Below, piece after piece: positions 18,659-27,163 of a stretch of DNA of 64,000 bases (position 1 is the stretch's first letter; every line of letters begins with the position of its first letter). This DNA is from UBA11872 sp965198285 (lineage in GTDB: Bacteria; Chloroflexota; UBA11872). The stretch lies in assembly GCA_965198285.1 (NCBI GenBank), contig OZ240251.1, positions 2,666,001 to 2,730,000 on the forward strand, written 5' to 3'. The position numbers were made by a program, and so were the translations under genes. The notes beneath the pieces are model-generated. The model ran no database searches. It saw only the letters and a program-made list of their open reading frames with translations, and had not been told where the DNA came from.

Positions 18659-20164
18659 ATGGTCCGAAATCTGACGAGACGGCGATTTCTGACGGCGAGT
18701 TCGGCGCTCGGAGTCGGTGTCGCGGGCGCTGCAGCGCTGGCGGCGTGCGGCGAAACGAAGGTCGTCGAGAAGATCGTGACCCAGACAGTCGAGGTGGAAG
18801 TCGAGAAGGTTGTCACCAAGGAAGTCCAGGTCACCGTAGAGAGGGTCGTCACGGCCGCAATGGCGGCGCCGCAACCAACGACGGTTGAGTTCGAATTCGT
18901 CAGCGACCATGTCTCAGGCGTGCGCGGCAAGTCCACCACCTGGGCATTGGCCAACTTCCAGCAGGAACGGCCCGACATCAAGATCAAGTTCACGCCGCAG
19001 GGCGGCGGGTTCGACGACTCGTTCGGCATCCGCATCGCGGCCGGGAGCGCCCCCGCCGCGGCCCTGTTGAGTTGGGGATTCTTTGGATCCCATCAAGACT
19101 CATTCGTCCAGATCAATGACCTGCTGGACCGCCACCCCGACTTCGACGGGGCGGACCTGATCTACGAGCCAGACTCCTACACGATCAACTACGACACGAC
19201 CTGGCCCTTCGTGGACTCGTTCCAGGGTCACGCGTTCGGTCTGCCGTACCAGGGCAATGTGAGCGGCCACTACTACAACATTGACCTGTATGACCAGTAC
19301 GGCGTGCCCGAGCCGTCGGCTGACTGGACCTACAGCAATGAGTGGCTGGACGCCGCCAAGCAGGCTACCGACCCGGACAACGAAATCTACGGAACCCGGA
19401 TCGGGGGCGGTGGCGACATTCACTACTGGACGCCCATTAGCTGGGGCTTCGGCGCCAAGCAGTTCATCTCGTCGGACGGCACGCACACTGAGCATTTCGA
19501 CAACGGAGGCGACCGGGGCTTCCAGTTCGCGGTGGACCTCATCCACAAGCACGGCGTCTCGCCGGCGACGGACGCGCAGCGCGAGTTGGCGGGCGAGTTC
19601 GGCGACGCCTTTTCGGCAGGGAAGATCGGGGCCGAATTGCGGCGCGGCGACGCCAAGGGCAACGCGGTGATCAGCATCGGCAACCGCTTCCGCTGGGCGC
19701 TGGCGCCGCAGCCGAAGGGTGACGTGACCGGCACGGTGGCCGTGCATCGCACTAACCAGGGACACTACGTCATCGACTCGGCGCGGCGTCAGGGCGTGGT
19801 TGAGGCCGTGGTGGACTTCCTGGTCTGGATGGCCGGTCCCAAGATGCAGGCACGGGCCGCCACCGATCGTGGCTTCCTCCCGTGCCGATGGGACGCGCTG
19901 GAGTCGCCGGAGAACCTGGCGGCGCCGCCGGAGCGTCAGGACCTGCTGGCATCGTTCGTCCGCGGTGAGTTCCGCACCTGGCAGGGTTACCATCCCAACC
20001 AGCGCGAGTGGTTGGCCTGGCGCGGCAGAGCCCACTTGGCCATGACCGGCGAGGCGTCGGTTGAAGAGGCCATCGAGAGCGCCGTGACCGAGGGTGACCG
20101 CATCCTGCGGCAGGACGTGGACTTGCTGAACAAGCGCATAGAGCGCTGGGGCCGCACCGCCTAG
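18659..20164 (+). CDS. Extracellular solute-binding protein family 1, tandem copy 3
   Basis: A 501-residue lipoprotein paralogue of the two preceding genes, with the same Tat-like TRRRFL motif, lipobox Cys 30, V/E/K linker and two-lobed domain. It differs from copy 2 in scattered positions such as TWPFVDSFQGHAFG and TDPDNEIYGTRIGGGG. ATG 18659 lies behind ggagg. It precedes the array of four small lipoproteins, separated by a perfect terminator hairpin. Ligand unknown; a sugar or oligosaccharide is likely from the family. Confidence 0.88.
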   Translation: MVRNLTRRRFLTASSALGVGVAGAAALAACGETKVVEKIVTQTVEVEVEKVVTKEVQVTVERVVTAAMAAPQPTTVEFEFVSDHVSGVRGKSTTWALANFQQERPDIKIKFTPQGGGFDDSFGIRIAAGSAPAAALLSWGFFGSHQDSFVQINDLLDRHPDFDGADLIYEPDSYTINYDTTWPFVDSFQGHAFGLPYQGNVSGHYYNIDLYDQYGVPEPSADWTYSNEWLDAAKQATDPDNEIYGTRIGGGGDIHYWTPISWGFGAKQFISSDGTHTEHFDNGGDRGFQFAVDLIHKHGVSPATDAQRELAGEFGDAFSAGKIGAELRRGDAKGNAVISIGNRFRWALAPQPKGDVTGTVAVHRTNQGHYVIDSARRQGVVEAVVDFLVWMAGPKMQARAATDRGFLPCRWDALESPENLAAPPERQDLLASFVRGEFRTWQGYHPNQREWLAWRGRAHLAMTGEASVEEAIESAVTEGDRILRQDVDLLNKRIERWGRTA

Positions 20165-20198
20165 GCGGGCGCAGCCTCGCAACGAGGCCGAGTCACAC

Positions 20199-20235
20199 GC
20201 ATTCGGGCGCGGTCCGCAAGACCGCGCCCGAATGC
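20199..20235 (+). terminator. Terminator hairpin after tandem copy 3
   Basis: A perfect 15 bp stem (gcattcgggcgcggt and its complement) with a 7-base loop, 35 bp after the stop. The stem sequence has diverged from the other two copies while pairing is kept, which supports a functional hairpin. Confidence 0.78.
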
Positions 20236-20312
20236 TGCACGGTGGCGGTAGACTTGCTTAGGCCTTGGCGTCGTCGATTCATGGAACCGGCGGCGCGACG
20301 GAGGAGGGGTTG

Positions 20313-20552
20313 ATGTCGCCTGCGAAGTTCGCCAGGCAACTGGGAGTTGTGGCGTTCGGCACGTTGGCGGCCATATTGCTGGCGGCTTGTGGCGGCGATT
20401 TTGAGTACAAGACCAGCGGCGATCGGATCGACGGCGAGAACCGGAGCGGAATCGCCGACTGGAATGGCGCCTCGACAACGTCTCACGAAAACCTGATGAG
20501 CATCCAGGAGCAGTACCAGGCCAAGCTGAAGGCCGAGAGTGGGCAGCGGTAG
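20313..20552 (+). CDS. Small lipoprotein, array member 1
   Basis: A 79-residue lipoprotein: basic N-terminus, hydrophobic core and lipobox LLAAC (Cys 26), leaving a mature chain of about 54 residues. The mature part begins CGGDFEYKTSGDR, shared with the next three genes as CGGDF(D/E)YK(I/T)SGDR, and ends with STTSHENLMSIQEQYQAK, a conserved probably helical tail. A strong ribosome binding site gaggagg precedes ATG 20313. I know no family with this pattern. It is the first gene of a four-gene run after the tandem binding proteins; a membrane-tethered accessory of that uptake system is conceivable but unproven. Confidence 0.82.
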   Translation: MSPAKFARQLGVVAFGTLAAILLAACGGDFEYKTSGDRIDGENRSGIADWNGASTTSHENLMSIQEQYQAKLKAESGQR

Positions 20553-20569
20553 GAGGAAGGGATGCCATT

Positions 20570-20830
20570 GTGACGATGCGCCAGTTGCAGACGTACTTCC
20601 GTCGCAAGCTTCGTAGGGTTGGGGCATTGCTTGCGGCGGCCGTGATTGCCGCGCTCGTCGCGAGTTGTGGAGGTGATTTCGACTACAAGATCAGCGGCGA
20701 TCGCCCCGCGAGCGAAACGCGCAAGGGAACTGGGGAGTATGAAGCCCTGTCCACGAGCTCTCACGAGGATGTGCTGAAGCTCCAGGAGCGATACCAGGCG
20801 AAGGTCGAATCCGAGGCCGGCAAGAAATAG
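20570..20830 (+). CDS. Small lipoprotein, array member 2
   Basis: An 86-residue paralogue of member 1, 17 bp downstream, with aggaggaagg ahead of GTG 20570. The lipobox is LVASC (Cys 33). The mature chain starts CGGDFDYKISGDRPAS and ends with STSSHEDVLKLQERYQAK. The middle segment of about 12 residues varies between members, while both ends are conserved. Predicted to sit on the outer face of the cytoplasmic membrane. Function unknown. Confidence 0.82.
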   Translation: MTMRQLQTYFRRKLRRVGALLAAAVIAALVASCGGDFDYKISGDRPASETRKGTGEYEALSTSSHEDVLKLQERYQAKVESEAGKK

Positions 20831-20845
20831 TCCCGAGGAGATCCA

Positions 20846-21106
20846 GTGGACATGCGGTTACGCGGGATGGTCCGAGGCTCGCGGATACGCTCGCTTCTGC
20901 GGACAGTCTTGGTCGCATTGGCGGCCGTGCTCCTGGCAGGCTGCGGTGGGGACTTTGACTACAAGATCAGCGGGGACCGAATCCAGGACGAGACGCGCGG
21001 CAACACCGGGGAATTCCATAGCGCATCAACCACGTCCCACGAAAACCTGCTCAGCATCCAGGAGCAATACAAGGCTAAGCTTGAGGCGGAGGCTGGCAAG
21101 AAGTAG
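20846..21106 (+). CDS. Small lipoprotein, array member 3
   Basis: An 86-residue paralogue 15 bp after member 2. Lipobox LLAGC (Cys 33); mature start CGGDFDYKISGDRIQD and tail STTSHENLLSIQEQYKAK. GTG 20846 or ATG 20852 may be the start; gaggag lies at about 20835. It is closest to member 1 in its tail (ENL.SIQEQY) and to members 2 and 4 in the CGGDFDYKISGDR head, so the array probably arose by repeated duplication. Function unknown. Confidence 0.82.
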   Translation: MDMRLRGMVRGSRIRSLLRTVLVALAAVLLAGCGGDFDYKISGDRIQDETRGNTGEFHSASTTSHENLLSIQEQYKAKLEAEAGKK

Positions 21107-21128
21107 GGCGACTGGAGGGCAGGCGGCC

Positions 21129-21386
21129 ATGTCTGGGAACGGAAAGCCAAGCCGCAGTGGCGCCCTGATTGGACGTGTTTCGATTTTGGCCGCGCTGGTC
21201 GGCGCGCTCCTCGCGGGCTGCGGCGGAGACTTCGACTACAAAATCAGCGGCGACCGGCCGGCCAATGAGACCCGCGGTGCAGTGGCCACTGGCGGCGGAA
21301 AATCGACTACACACGAAGACCTGATGAAGCTTCAGGAGCAATACCAGGCCAAGGTCGCCAAGGAGCAGGGCAGCGCAGGCAAGTAG
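21129..21386 (+). CDS. Small lipoprotein, array member 4
   Basis: An 85-residue paralogue 22 bp after member 3, with ggaggg upstream of ATG 21129. Lipobox LLAGC (Cys 31); mature start CGGDFDYKISGDRPAN and tail STTHEDLMKLQEQYQAK. The variable middle is glycine-rich here (ATGGGK) and one residue of the STxSHE motif is lost. It ends the array, about 95 bp before the sulfatase-like gene. Function unknown. Confidence 0.82.
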   Translation: MSGNGKPSRSGALIGRVSILAALVGALLAGCGGDFDYKISGDRPANETRGAVATGGGKSTTHEDLMKLQEQYQAKVAKEQGSAGK

Positions 21387-21482
21387 GCGTCGACCCGGCT
21401 CGCGTCGAAGTTCAACGTGTTCGAGTGAGTGGATACCGCGCCAGCACTGACGGCTGGCGCGGCACCAGATGGAGGGACCGCC

Positions 21483-23156
21483 ATGAATGTGATCACGATC
21501 ATGAACGACACGTTTCGACGCGACCACGTCGGGGCCTACGGGCTGGAGGCGCCGTGGTCCAATCCAGGGACAGGCCACGGGCGCATCCATACCCCGAACC
21601 TGGACGATCTCGCCCGCCAGTCCGTGCGGTTTGACCGCTTCTACGCCGGCTCCTATCCGACCATCCCCACGCGCTATGACCTGTGGACCGGCCGCTTCGG
21701 GTTTCCTACCCGACCCTGGCAACCGCTGGAGCGTGAGGACCTGACGCTTGCGGAGATCCTGAGTTCGGCTGGACACCCGACCATGCTGATTCACGATACG
21801 CCGGGCCTTACGGCCGCCGGCTACAACTTCCAGCGAGGCTTCATGGGCTGGGAGCGGGTGCGTGGTCAGCATGGCGATAGTTGGCGCACCGATCCCGGGC
21901 AAATCTGGCGACCGTGCGCACCGCACAAGCATAAGAACCACCGCGGCGTGCGGGCCTACCTGCGAAACGTGCTGGACCGGCGTCACGAGGCCGAGTGGAT
22001 GGCCGGCAAGTCGATTCTGGAGACCATGGATTGGCTGGAACGCAATGCGGCTCACCAGGACTTCTACCTCTATATCGACATGTGGGATCCGCACGAGCCG
22101 TTCGACGCGCCGCCGGCCGACCAGGCGCGCTATGAAGCGCCGGACTTTGACGGCGACTGGCTGATTTACCCGGCCTATGGGCGTGGAACGTATATGACGG
22201 ACGACGAACGAGCTCACGTCCGCGCGTCCTACGCCGCGCTCTGTACATACACCGACCGCTGGCTTGGACACCTGTTCGAGAAGCTGGATGCACTGGGCCT
22301 GGCCGACGACACGATGGTGATCTGGCTAACCGATCACGGCCATGGACTCGGTGATCACGACCTGCAAGGCAAGCCGGGCAGCCAGCTTGGACGCTTGTAC
22401 GACCAGAATGTGCGCTGCCCGATGTTCATCCGGCACCCGGGAGGTGTCGGCGCCGGCACGAGCCGCGGCGAGGTGTGTCAGCACGTGGACATCTTTGCGA
22501 CGGTGCTGGACGCCTTCGGCCTGGAACCGCCGGACGGAATCGATGGTGAATCGCTGCTGCCGCTCGTTCACGGGGAGGCCTCCTGGAGCCGCAGCACAGC
22601 GTTCAGCGGACGCTTTCCGCCCGGGCTGTTAACGAGCGGTCAGATCGGGGGCGCTGACCACGACGGGTTCGTTGGGCGCGAGGACCTGCCGGAACCGCAA
22701 ACTGTCAGCGACGCTCGGTGGCAGTTGATTGCGTCGCCCCGAGGTCACGTGTCTGAGCTCTACGACCTGCAGAACGATCCCGACCAGCAGCGGAATGTCG
22801 TGGATGAGCATCCAGACGAGGCCCGACGACTTCAGAGCCAACTGCTTGAGTTTCTGGCAGCGCACGAAGCGCCGCCAGAACTCACTCGTGCGTTCGAGGA
22901 CCAGCCCACGGCTGCACCGACGACGGCACCGCCGCTGATCGCCGGGCCGGATGCCGTGCTTTATGCCTTCACGGACGCGAACGGCAAGACGATTGCTGTT
23001 GAGAGTGAAGCTCAAGCTATTGAATTCGCGCACGCCAGCCCCGGCGCCAGCGGCGTGCGACGCGCGAGGCTGCGAGACTTGGCCCCGGAGGGTCGCAAGG
23101 CACACATCGGTGCCCACGGCCAGTTCTACTGGCCGGAGGACCTGCTGCTCGGTTAG
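21483..23156 (+). CDS. Sulfatase-like hydrolase with Thr at the nucleophile position
   Basis: A 557-residue member of the sulfatase/alkaline phosphatase fold. Metal-site segments are present: MNDTFRRDHVGAYG at the N-terminus and DHGHGLGDH near residue 283. The active-site motif normally read C/S-x-P-S-R-xxLLTGR appears as TIPTRYDLWTGR at 60-71, so the residue usually converted to formylglycine is threonine. It therefore may not be a classical sulfatase; a phosphodiesterase or phosphonate-type activity is possible. No signal peptide is seen. The last about 80 residues form an extra C-terminal region. ATG 21483 follows ggaggg. It overlaps the convergent dehydrogenase gene by 4 bp. Confidence 0.82.
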   Translation: MNVITIMNDTFRRDHVGAYGLEAPWSNPGTGHGRIHTPNLDDLARQSVRFDRFYAGSYPTIPTRYDLWTGRFGFPTRPWQPLEREDLTLAEILSSAGHPTMLIHDTPGLTAAGYNFQRGFMGWERVRGQHGDSWRTDPGQIWRPCAPHKHKNHRGVRAYLRNVLDRRHEAEWMAGKSILETMDWLERNAAHQDFYLYIDMWDPHEPFDAPPADQARYEAPDFDGDWLIYPAYGRGTYMTDDERAHVRASYAALCTYTDRWLGHLFEKLDALGLADDTMVIWLTDHGHGLGDHDLQGKPGSQLGRLYDQNVRCPMFIRHPGGVGAGTSRGEVCQHVDIFATVLDAFGLEPPDGIDGESLLPLVHGEASWSRSTAFSGRFPPGLLTSGQIGGADHDGFVGREDLPEPQTVSDARWQLIASPRGHVSELYDLQNDPDQQRNVVDEHPDEARRLQSQLLEFLAAHEAPPELTRAFEDQPTAAPTTAPPLIAGPDAVLYAFTDANGKTIAVESEAQAIEFAHASPGASGVRRARLRDLAPEGRKAHIGAHGQFYWPEDLLLG

Positions 23157-24172
23157 TAGCCCTTGTCCCGAGTCACGACGTTCAACAGCGGTTCGCCGGC
23201 GAGGTAGCGCTTCAGGTTTTCGATGAAGAGATCCTGGGCGCGCCGCATGTAGGCCGCGTTTCGATTGCCGGACACGTGCGGGGTTATCAGCACGTTGTCC
23301 AGATCCCAGAGGGGATTCTCGGGCGGTAGCGGATTGGGATCCGTGTGCAGGACGTCAAGGCAGGCGCCGCGTATTTCGCCCCCCTGCAGGGCCTGAACCA
23401 GGGCATCGTGATCGACCACTCCGCCACGGCTGACGTTGATGAAGTAGGCGTCGCGTCGCATGGCTCGGAAGGCTGATTCGCCAAACAAGCCGGCAGTTTC
23501 GGTCGTGAGCGGAACCGTGGAGACGATGAAGTCGGCGTCGGCCAGCAGTTCCGGCAGATCATCCGGTCCAAAGATCTTCTCTGGGAGCGCGGCCGTTGGG
23601 TCGCCGACGTTCGGAAAGTCCAGCCCGCTCACCTCGCGCACGTCGGGATTGCGCTTACTGGCCAGGACTCGCATGTTGAACGCTTGGGAAAGTCGGGCCA
23701 CGTGCCGCCCGATCTGCCCGTATCCGACGATGCCAACGGTGAGTCCGGTTAGATCGGTGAGTGTGCTGTGCGCGCGATTGCGGACCCTTTGCTGCTGGTC
23801 TCGGTAGAAGCCCAGCAGGCCGCGTGCCAACAGGCCCATGGCGAAGATGCAGTACTCGCCGATCGGGACAGCGTGACAGCCCGCTGCACTGGTGACGGTT
23901 ACGCCGTTCGCTGGGTCGAAGACTGGGTTCGAGAGCTTGTTGTCCACGCCAGTCGACGTCATCTGCAGCCACCGGAGGCCGGCATTTGGTTCGAGTTGGG
24001 TGGGAAACCAGAGGGTGTACAGGATTTCGGCATCGCCCAACATTTCCGTGAGTTCCGGGTTCGAGCGACAGGTCCGCTGCTCGATTTCAAGGTCGGGCGA
24101 AACACTGCGGATTTCGTCGATCGCGTCGGGAGTTCCCTCGAGTTCGGGAACCGTTACCAGTATTTTGGTCAT
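23153..24172 (-). CDS. D-2-hydroxyacid dehydrogenase, NAD-dependent
   Basis: A 339-residue enzyme of the D-isomer-specific 2-hydroxyacid dehydrogenase family. The Rossmann motif is GIVGYGQIGRHVA near residue 150, SRGG holds the substrate arginine region, and the catalytic His lies in TPHVSGN. An N-terminal substrate domain and a C-terminal tail of the family type are both present. It probably reduces or oxidises a sugar-derived 2-oxo/2-hydroxy acid and fits the neighbouring mandelate racemase-type gene, 34 bp upstream on the same strand, as part of an acid-sugar pathway. Exact substrate unknown. Confidence 0.87.
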   Translation of the reverse strand: MTKILVTVPELEGTPDAIDEIRSVSPDLEIEQRTCRSNPELTEMLGDAEILYTLWFPTQLEPNAGLRWLQMTSTGVDNKLSNPVFDPANGVTVTSAAGCHAVPIGEYCIFAMGLLARGLLGFYRDQQQRVRNRAHSTLTDLTGLTVGIVGYGQIGRHVARLSQAFNMRVLASKRNPDVREVSGLDFPNVGDPTAALPEKIFGPDDLPELLADADFIVSTVPLTTETAGLFGESAFRAMRRDAYFINVSRGGVVDHDALVQALQGGEIRGACLDVLHTDPNPLPPENPLWDLDNVLITPHVSGNRNAAYMRRAQDLFIENLKRYLAGEPLLNVVTRDKGY

Positions 24173-24206
24173 CGAAGGCCCCCTTGAAGCGTTCCTGCCC
24201 TACGTC

Positions 24207-25421
24207 TCACCACGACGCGATGTCCCGGTTCGAGGGGCTCCACTTCGGATCGGTTGGACGCGGGAATGGCGACCGGGCGTGCGAAATGCCGCTGTTGGGT
24301 ACGAAGGGATAGGCCTCGATCAGGTCTTCGGGAATCTCTATGCCCAGCCCCGGCGCCCCCGTGGGTCTGATGTACCCGTCCTCGAACGCGAAGGCCTGGC
24401 CGATCAGGGCCTTGCCGAACGGGTTGTCTTTTTCGGGATAGCGGACCATGAAGCAGTTCCGGTTGGCGAAGCCCACGTGATAGTTGGCTGCCAGGCCGAC
24501 GGCCGAGCTGAAACTGTGGGTCACTACTCGCATGTCGTGCGCGTCGGCTGCGGCCATGATCTTCATGTCCTCGCTGATGCCGCCGCACCAGGTGACGTCC
24601 GGCTGCACGATGTCGATGGCTCGCTTCTCAAAGAACGGCTTGTAGCCGTGCAGCGAGGTTTCGTTCTCGCCGGCGGCCAGCGGGGTCTCGCAGAGTTGGC
24701 GAATGCGTACATAGTCGTCGATGTTCGTCTGCAGAACCGGCTGCTCCATCCATAGCAACTGGTACTCGTCGAGCGCTCGCGTTACGCGCAGCGCGGTGTC
24801 AGCCAGCCAGGGCTTGCGGTTGAAGGGCATGCCAGGGTCCAGGATCAGGTCGACACTGTCGCCCAGAACCTCGCGCATGGCCTCGACTTTGGCGCGCTCC
24901 TGCGCAATGAGATCGGGGATGCTGATGTGACGCCCCTGGAGCATTTCGCCGACATGCGCCACCTTCAGAGCCGAGTAGCCTTCGTTTACGAGGCGCTCAG
25001 CCTGGGGCTTGTGCGCGTTGGCGATGCTGGTGTAGCAGCGCAGTTCATCGTGGGCCTTGCCGCCAAGTAGCTGGTAGACGGGCGCGTCCAGGGCCTTGCC
25101 GAGAATGTCCCACAGCGCGATTTCCACGCCGCCGAGAGCCGAAATCGATGGGCCCATCGGCGCCCAGCGCAGCGCCTTGACCTGCATCTTTCGCCAGAGC
25201 GCGTGTATGTCGAACGGGTCTTCGCCCACGACCACAGCGCCAAAGTGTTCGATCAGAGCTCGAAAGACTTCCGGCGCGTACCAGGAGATGTAGGACTCGC
25301 CGAACCCCGTGATTCCGGCGTCCGTCTCCACGCGAATGAACCCGGAAGTCGAAGGCCGAATGCCGTGCTGCCAAGGTTCCGGGACCGTGACAAGAAGTGG
25401 CTGGACGTCAGTGATTTTGAT
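24207..25421 (-). CDS. Mandelate racemase/muconate lactonizing enzyme family protein
   Basis: An enolase-superfamily barrel enzyme. Metal ligands are seen in LILDPGMPFN (Asp), LLWMEQPV (Glu) and AAGENE (Glu), with a catalytic His in VTHSFSSAVG; such enzymes dehydrate or epimerise acid sugars. The first canonical start is GTG 25331, but family-like sequence continues upstream without a stop (KITDVQPLLVTVPEPWQHG), back to an ATC codon at 25421 where homologues have ATG. I therefore place the N-terminus there and regard the start as non-canonical or mutated. It follows the beta-propeller gene and precedes the hydroxyacid dehydrogenase on the same strand. Confidence 0.85.
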   Translation of the reverse strand: MKITDVQPLLVTVPEPWQHGIRPSTSGFIRVETDAGITGFGESYISWYAPEVFRALIEHFGAVVVGEDPFDIHALWRKMQVKALRWAPMGPSISALGGVEIALWDILGKALDAPVYQLLGGKAHDELRCYTSIANAHKPQAERLVNEGYSALKVAHVGEMLQGRHISIPDLIAQERAKVEAMREVLGDSVDLILDPGMPFNRKPWLADTALRVTRALDEYQLLWMEQPVLQTNIDDYVRIRQLCETPLAAGENETSLHGYKPFFEKRAIDIVQPDVTWCGGISEDMKIMAAADAHDMRVVTHSFSSAVGLAANYHVGFANRNCFMVRYPEKDNPFGKALIGQAFAFEDGYIRPTGAPGLGIEIPEDLIEAYPFVPNSGISHARSPFPRPTDPKWSPSNRDIASW

Positions 25422-25508
25422 CTGACGACTCCCTGTGCGGTGCCCGTGTGGATCGCCGGGCCGTCGTGATTGTCTTGCTTGGACGGATCTTCTGGGAATG
25501 CGCGTGCG

Positions 25509-27095
25509 TCACGCGGCTTCGAACCTGAAGGCGTAGAGCCGGGCGGCGCCGTAAAGCCAGAAACGGAGTTTGAACTGGTTGGCTGGAAGGTCGCCTATGC
25601 CGCCGCCGCGCCAGGTGACCGGCTCTCGCCAGCCGTCAGTGCACAGATCTCGACAGTCGCCGTGGCCGAAGCCGTCGATGGGTTGCTCGGTTGTGGCGTC
25701 CAGGACCTCGACTTCGACCCAACTGCGGTTCTGCCGGACGTCGCTTACGTTGACCGTGAGCTGGGTTGTGGGGTCGCTGCGATCGATGGTCTGGGTGATT
25801 GCATAGCCGGGCACCTCGCGGTCGGGCGTCTCCAGGCAGGTGAAGCCGTCCTCGCGAAGGCTGGCGAGGCCGAGCCGCGACAGCCGCACCTGACCCGTGC
25901 TTGCAAATGGATACTCGACGGGCGTGTTCTCGCCGGGCCAGCTGGTCCATTCCTCGCCATTTCCGCCGTAGAAGAGATTGACCGTTCCGTCCTTAATGGC
26001 CGGCTTGTCGGCGATGACCAGCAAGCCGCCGTCCCACTCGTCGTTGCGGCCTCGAGGAATGACGGGCTGCGGCACGTCCAGTCGGTCGAAACTCAATCCG
26101 TCGCGACTAACAGCCAACCGGATGTCCGCGCAGTAGGAGCCGTAGATGCCGTAGCCGTTGGGCACGTACCAGCCGTACTCGTACGCCATGACCCAGGCGC
26201 CACCGTAGGGCGCGTACATGACGTGGTGGTTCTCGTACTCGTACCCGTCATCCGGGTCCAGCAGCGGGTTTTCGTCGCCGTTACGAATGTTGACCATGTC
26301 GGGGCCATAGGCGAGCAGCTTGGCTCGGCCCCACGGCTTATCGGGTCTGCTCAGTGGGGTTCGGGCTTGCCAGATCAGCTTGAAACGGCGCGATGGGTCG
26401 GGGTCCTGGTCGTCCCGAATCAGGTTTCCGCAGTCCGGGCTACGACCTTCCCATTCGGGGATGTCGATCTTGGGCCCTTCGGTCCAGTGGATACCGTCCG
26501 GCGAGAAGTTGGCCCGAGACCCCTTGTAGTCCGGCGCCGGCTCGGTGATTGCGTCATCCGTGCGCAGGCGCGGACCACGCTTGAACATCTTGTAGCGCTT
26601 GGCCGGATCAGGCTCGGCGCTGTCCTTGAGCACGGGGCCGTAGCCGAGGGCGACGATGTTGTTGGCAGTGGATCCCCGCCACGCGAAATGGTGCAGATGC
26701 GGTTTTTCCCAGGTGACCCCATCTTGGCTGGTTGCGTAGCCCATGGCGGTCCACTTTTCCGGCGCCGCGTCGGAGCCGGAGTACCAGGCCTTGAAGACTC
26801 GGTCCTCGTCGTCCCAGATCACGGTTGGCGAGGACCAGGGGCGGGCCTGGGTGGCGTCCCACTCGTGCAGGTCGCCTAGTGGCAGAACCGGGTTATTGGG
26901 GTGTTTCGTCGCTTCGCAGACTCGGTGCGAAAGGTGGTAGGTGGATTCGATTCCGTCGAGAAGCAGGAATCCGTCGCGCTGTCCGGCTGATGTATCGATG
27001 TAACGCCTTCGCTTCGTTGCAATACGCGGTGCTGGCGCGCATGGTAGCGGATGAGCGTTGGGACCACGGCGGGACGGGTGTCGTCGAGGCCGCAT
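25509..27095 (-). CDS. Beta-propeller glycosidase-like protein (GH32/43-type fold)
   Basis: A 528-residue protein with the repeated blade pattern of five-bladed propeller glycosidases: WSSPTVIWDD near residue 88, SQDGVTWEKP, SPDGIHWTEG and SRDGLSFDRL are successive Asp-box-like turns. About the last 100 residues form a beta-sandwich (SWVEVEVLDATTEQPIDGF, LYAFRFEA) that is also present in the divergently transcribed neighbour. Acidic residues needed for hydrolysis cannot be assigned with confidence. The only ATG is at 27095 and adds about 33 Arg/Pro-rich residues that look non-native. No signal peptide is evident. Role in polysaccharide breakdown is inferred. Confidence 0.78.
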   Translation of the reverse strand: MRPRRHPSRRGPNAHPLPCAPAPRIATKRRRYIDTSAGQRDGFLLLDGIESTYHLSHRVCEATKHPNNPVLPLGDLHEWDATQARPWSSPTVIWDDEDRVFKAWYSGSDAAPEKWTAMGYATSQDGVTWEKPHLHHFAWRGSTANNIVALGYGPVLKDSAEPDPAKRYKMFKRGPRLRTDDAITEPAPDYKGSRANFSPDGIHWTEGPKIDIPEWEGRSPDCGNLIRDDQDPDPSRRFKLIWQARTPLSRPDKPWGRAKLLAYGPDMVNIRNGDENPLLDPDDGYEYENHHVMYAPYGGAWVMAYEYGWYVPNGYGIYGSYCADIRLAVSRDGLSFDRLDVPQPVIPRGRNDEWDGGLLVIADKPAIKDGTVNLFYGGNGEEWTSWPGENTPVEYPFASTGQVRLSRLGLASLREDGFTCLETPDREVPGYAITQTIDRSDPTTQLTVNVSDVRQNRSWVEVEVLDATTEQPIDGFGHGDCRDLCTDGWREPVTWRGGGIGDLPANQFKLRFWLYGAARLYAFRFEAA

Positions 27096-27163
27096 TGCGA
27101 CTCGCGTGCGCTGGGTAGGATGCGGCGGCCAAGCGCTCGCGACCTGCGGGAAGGGAAACGTCC

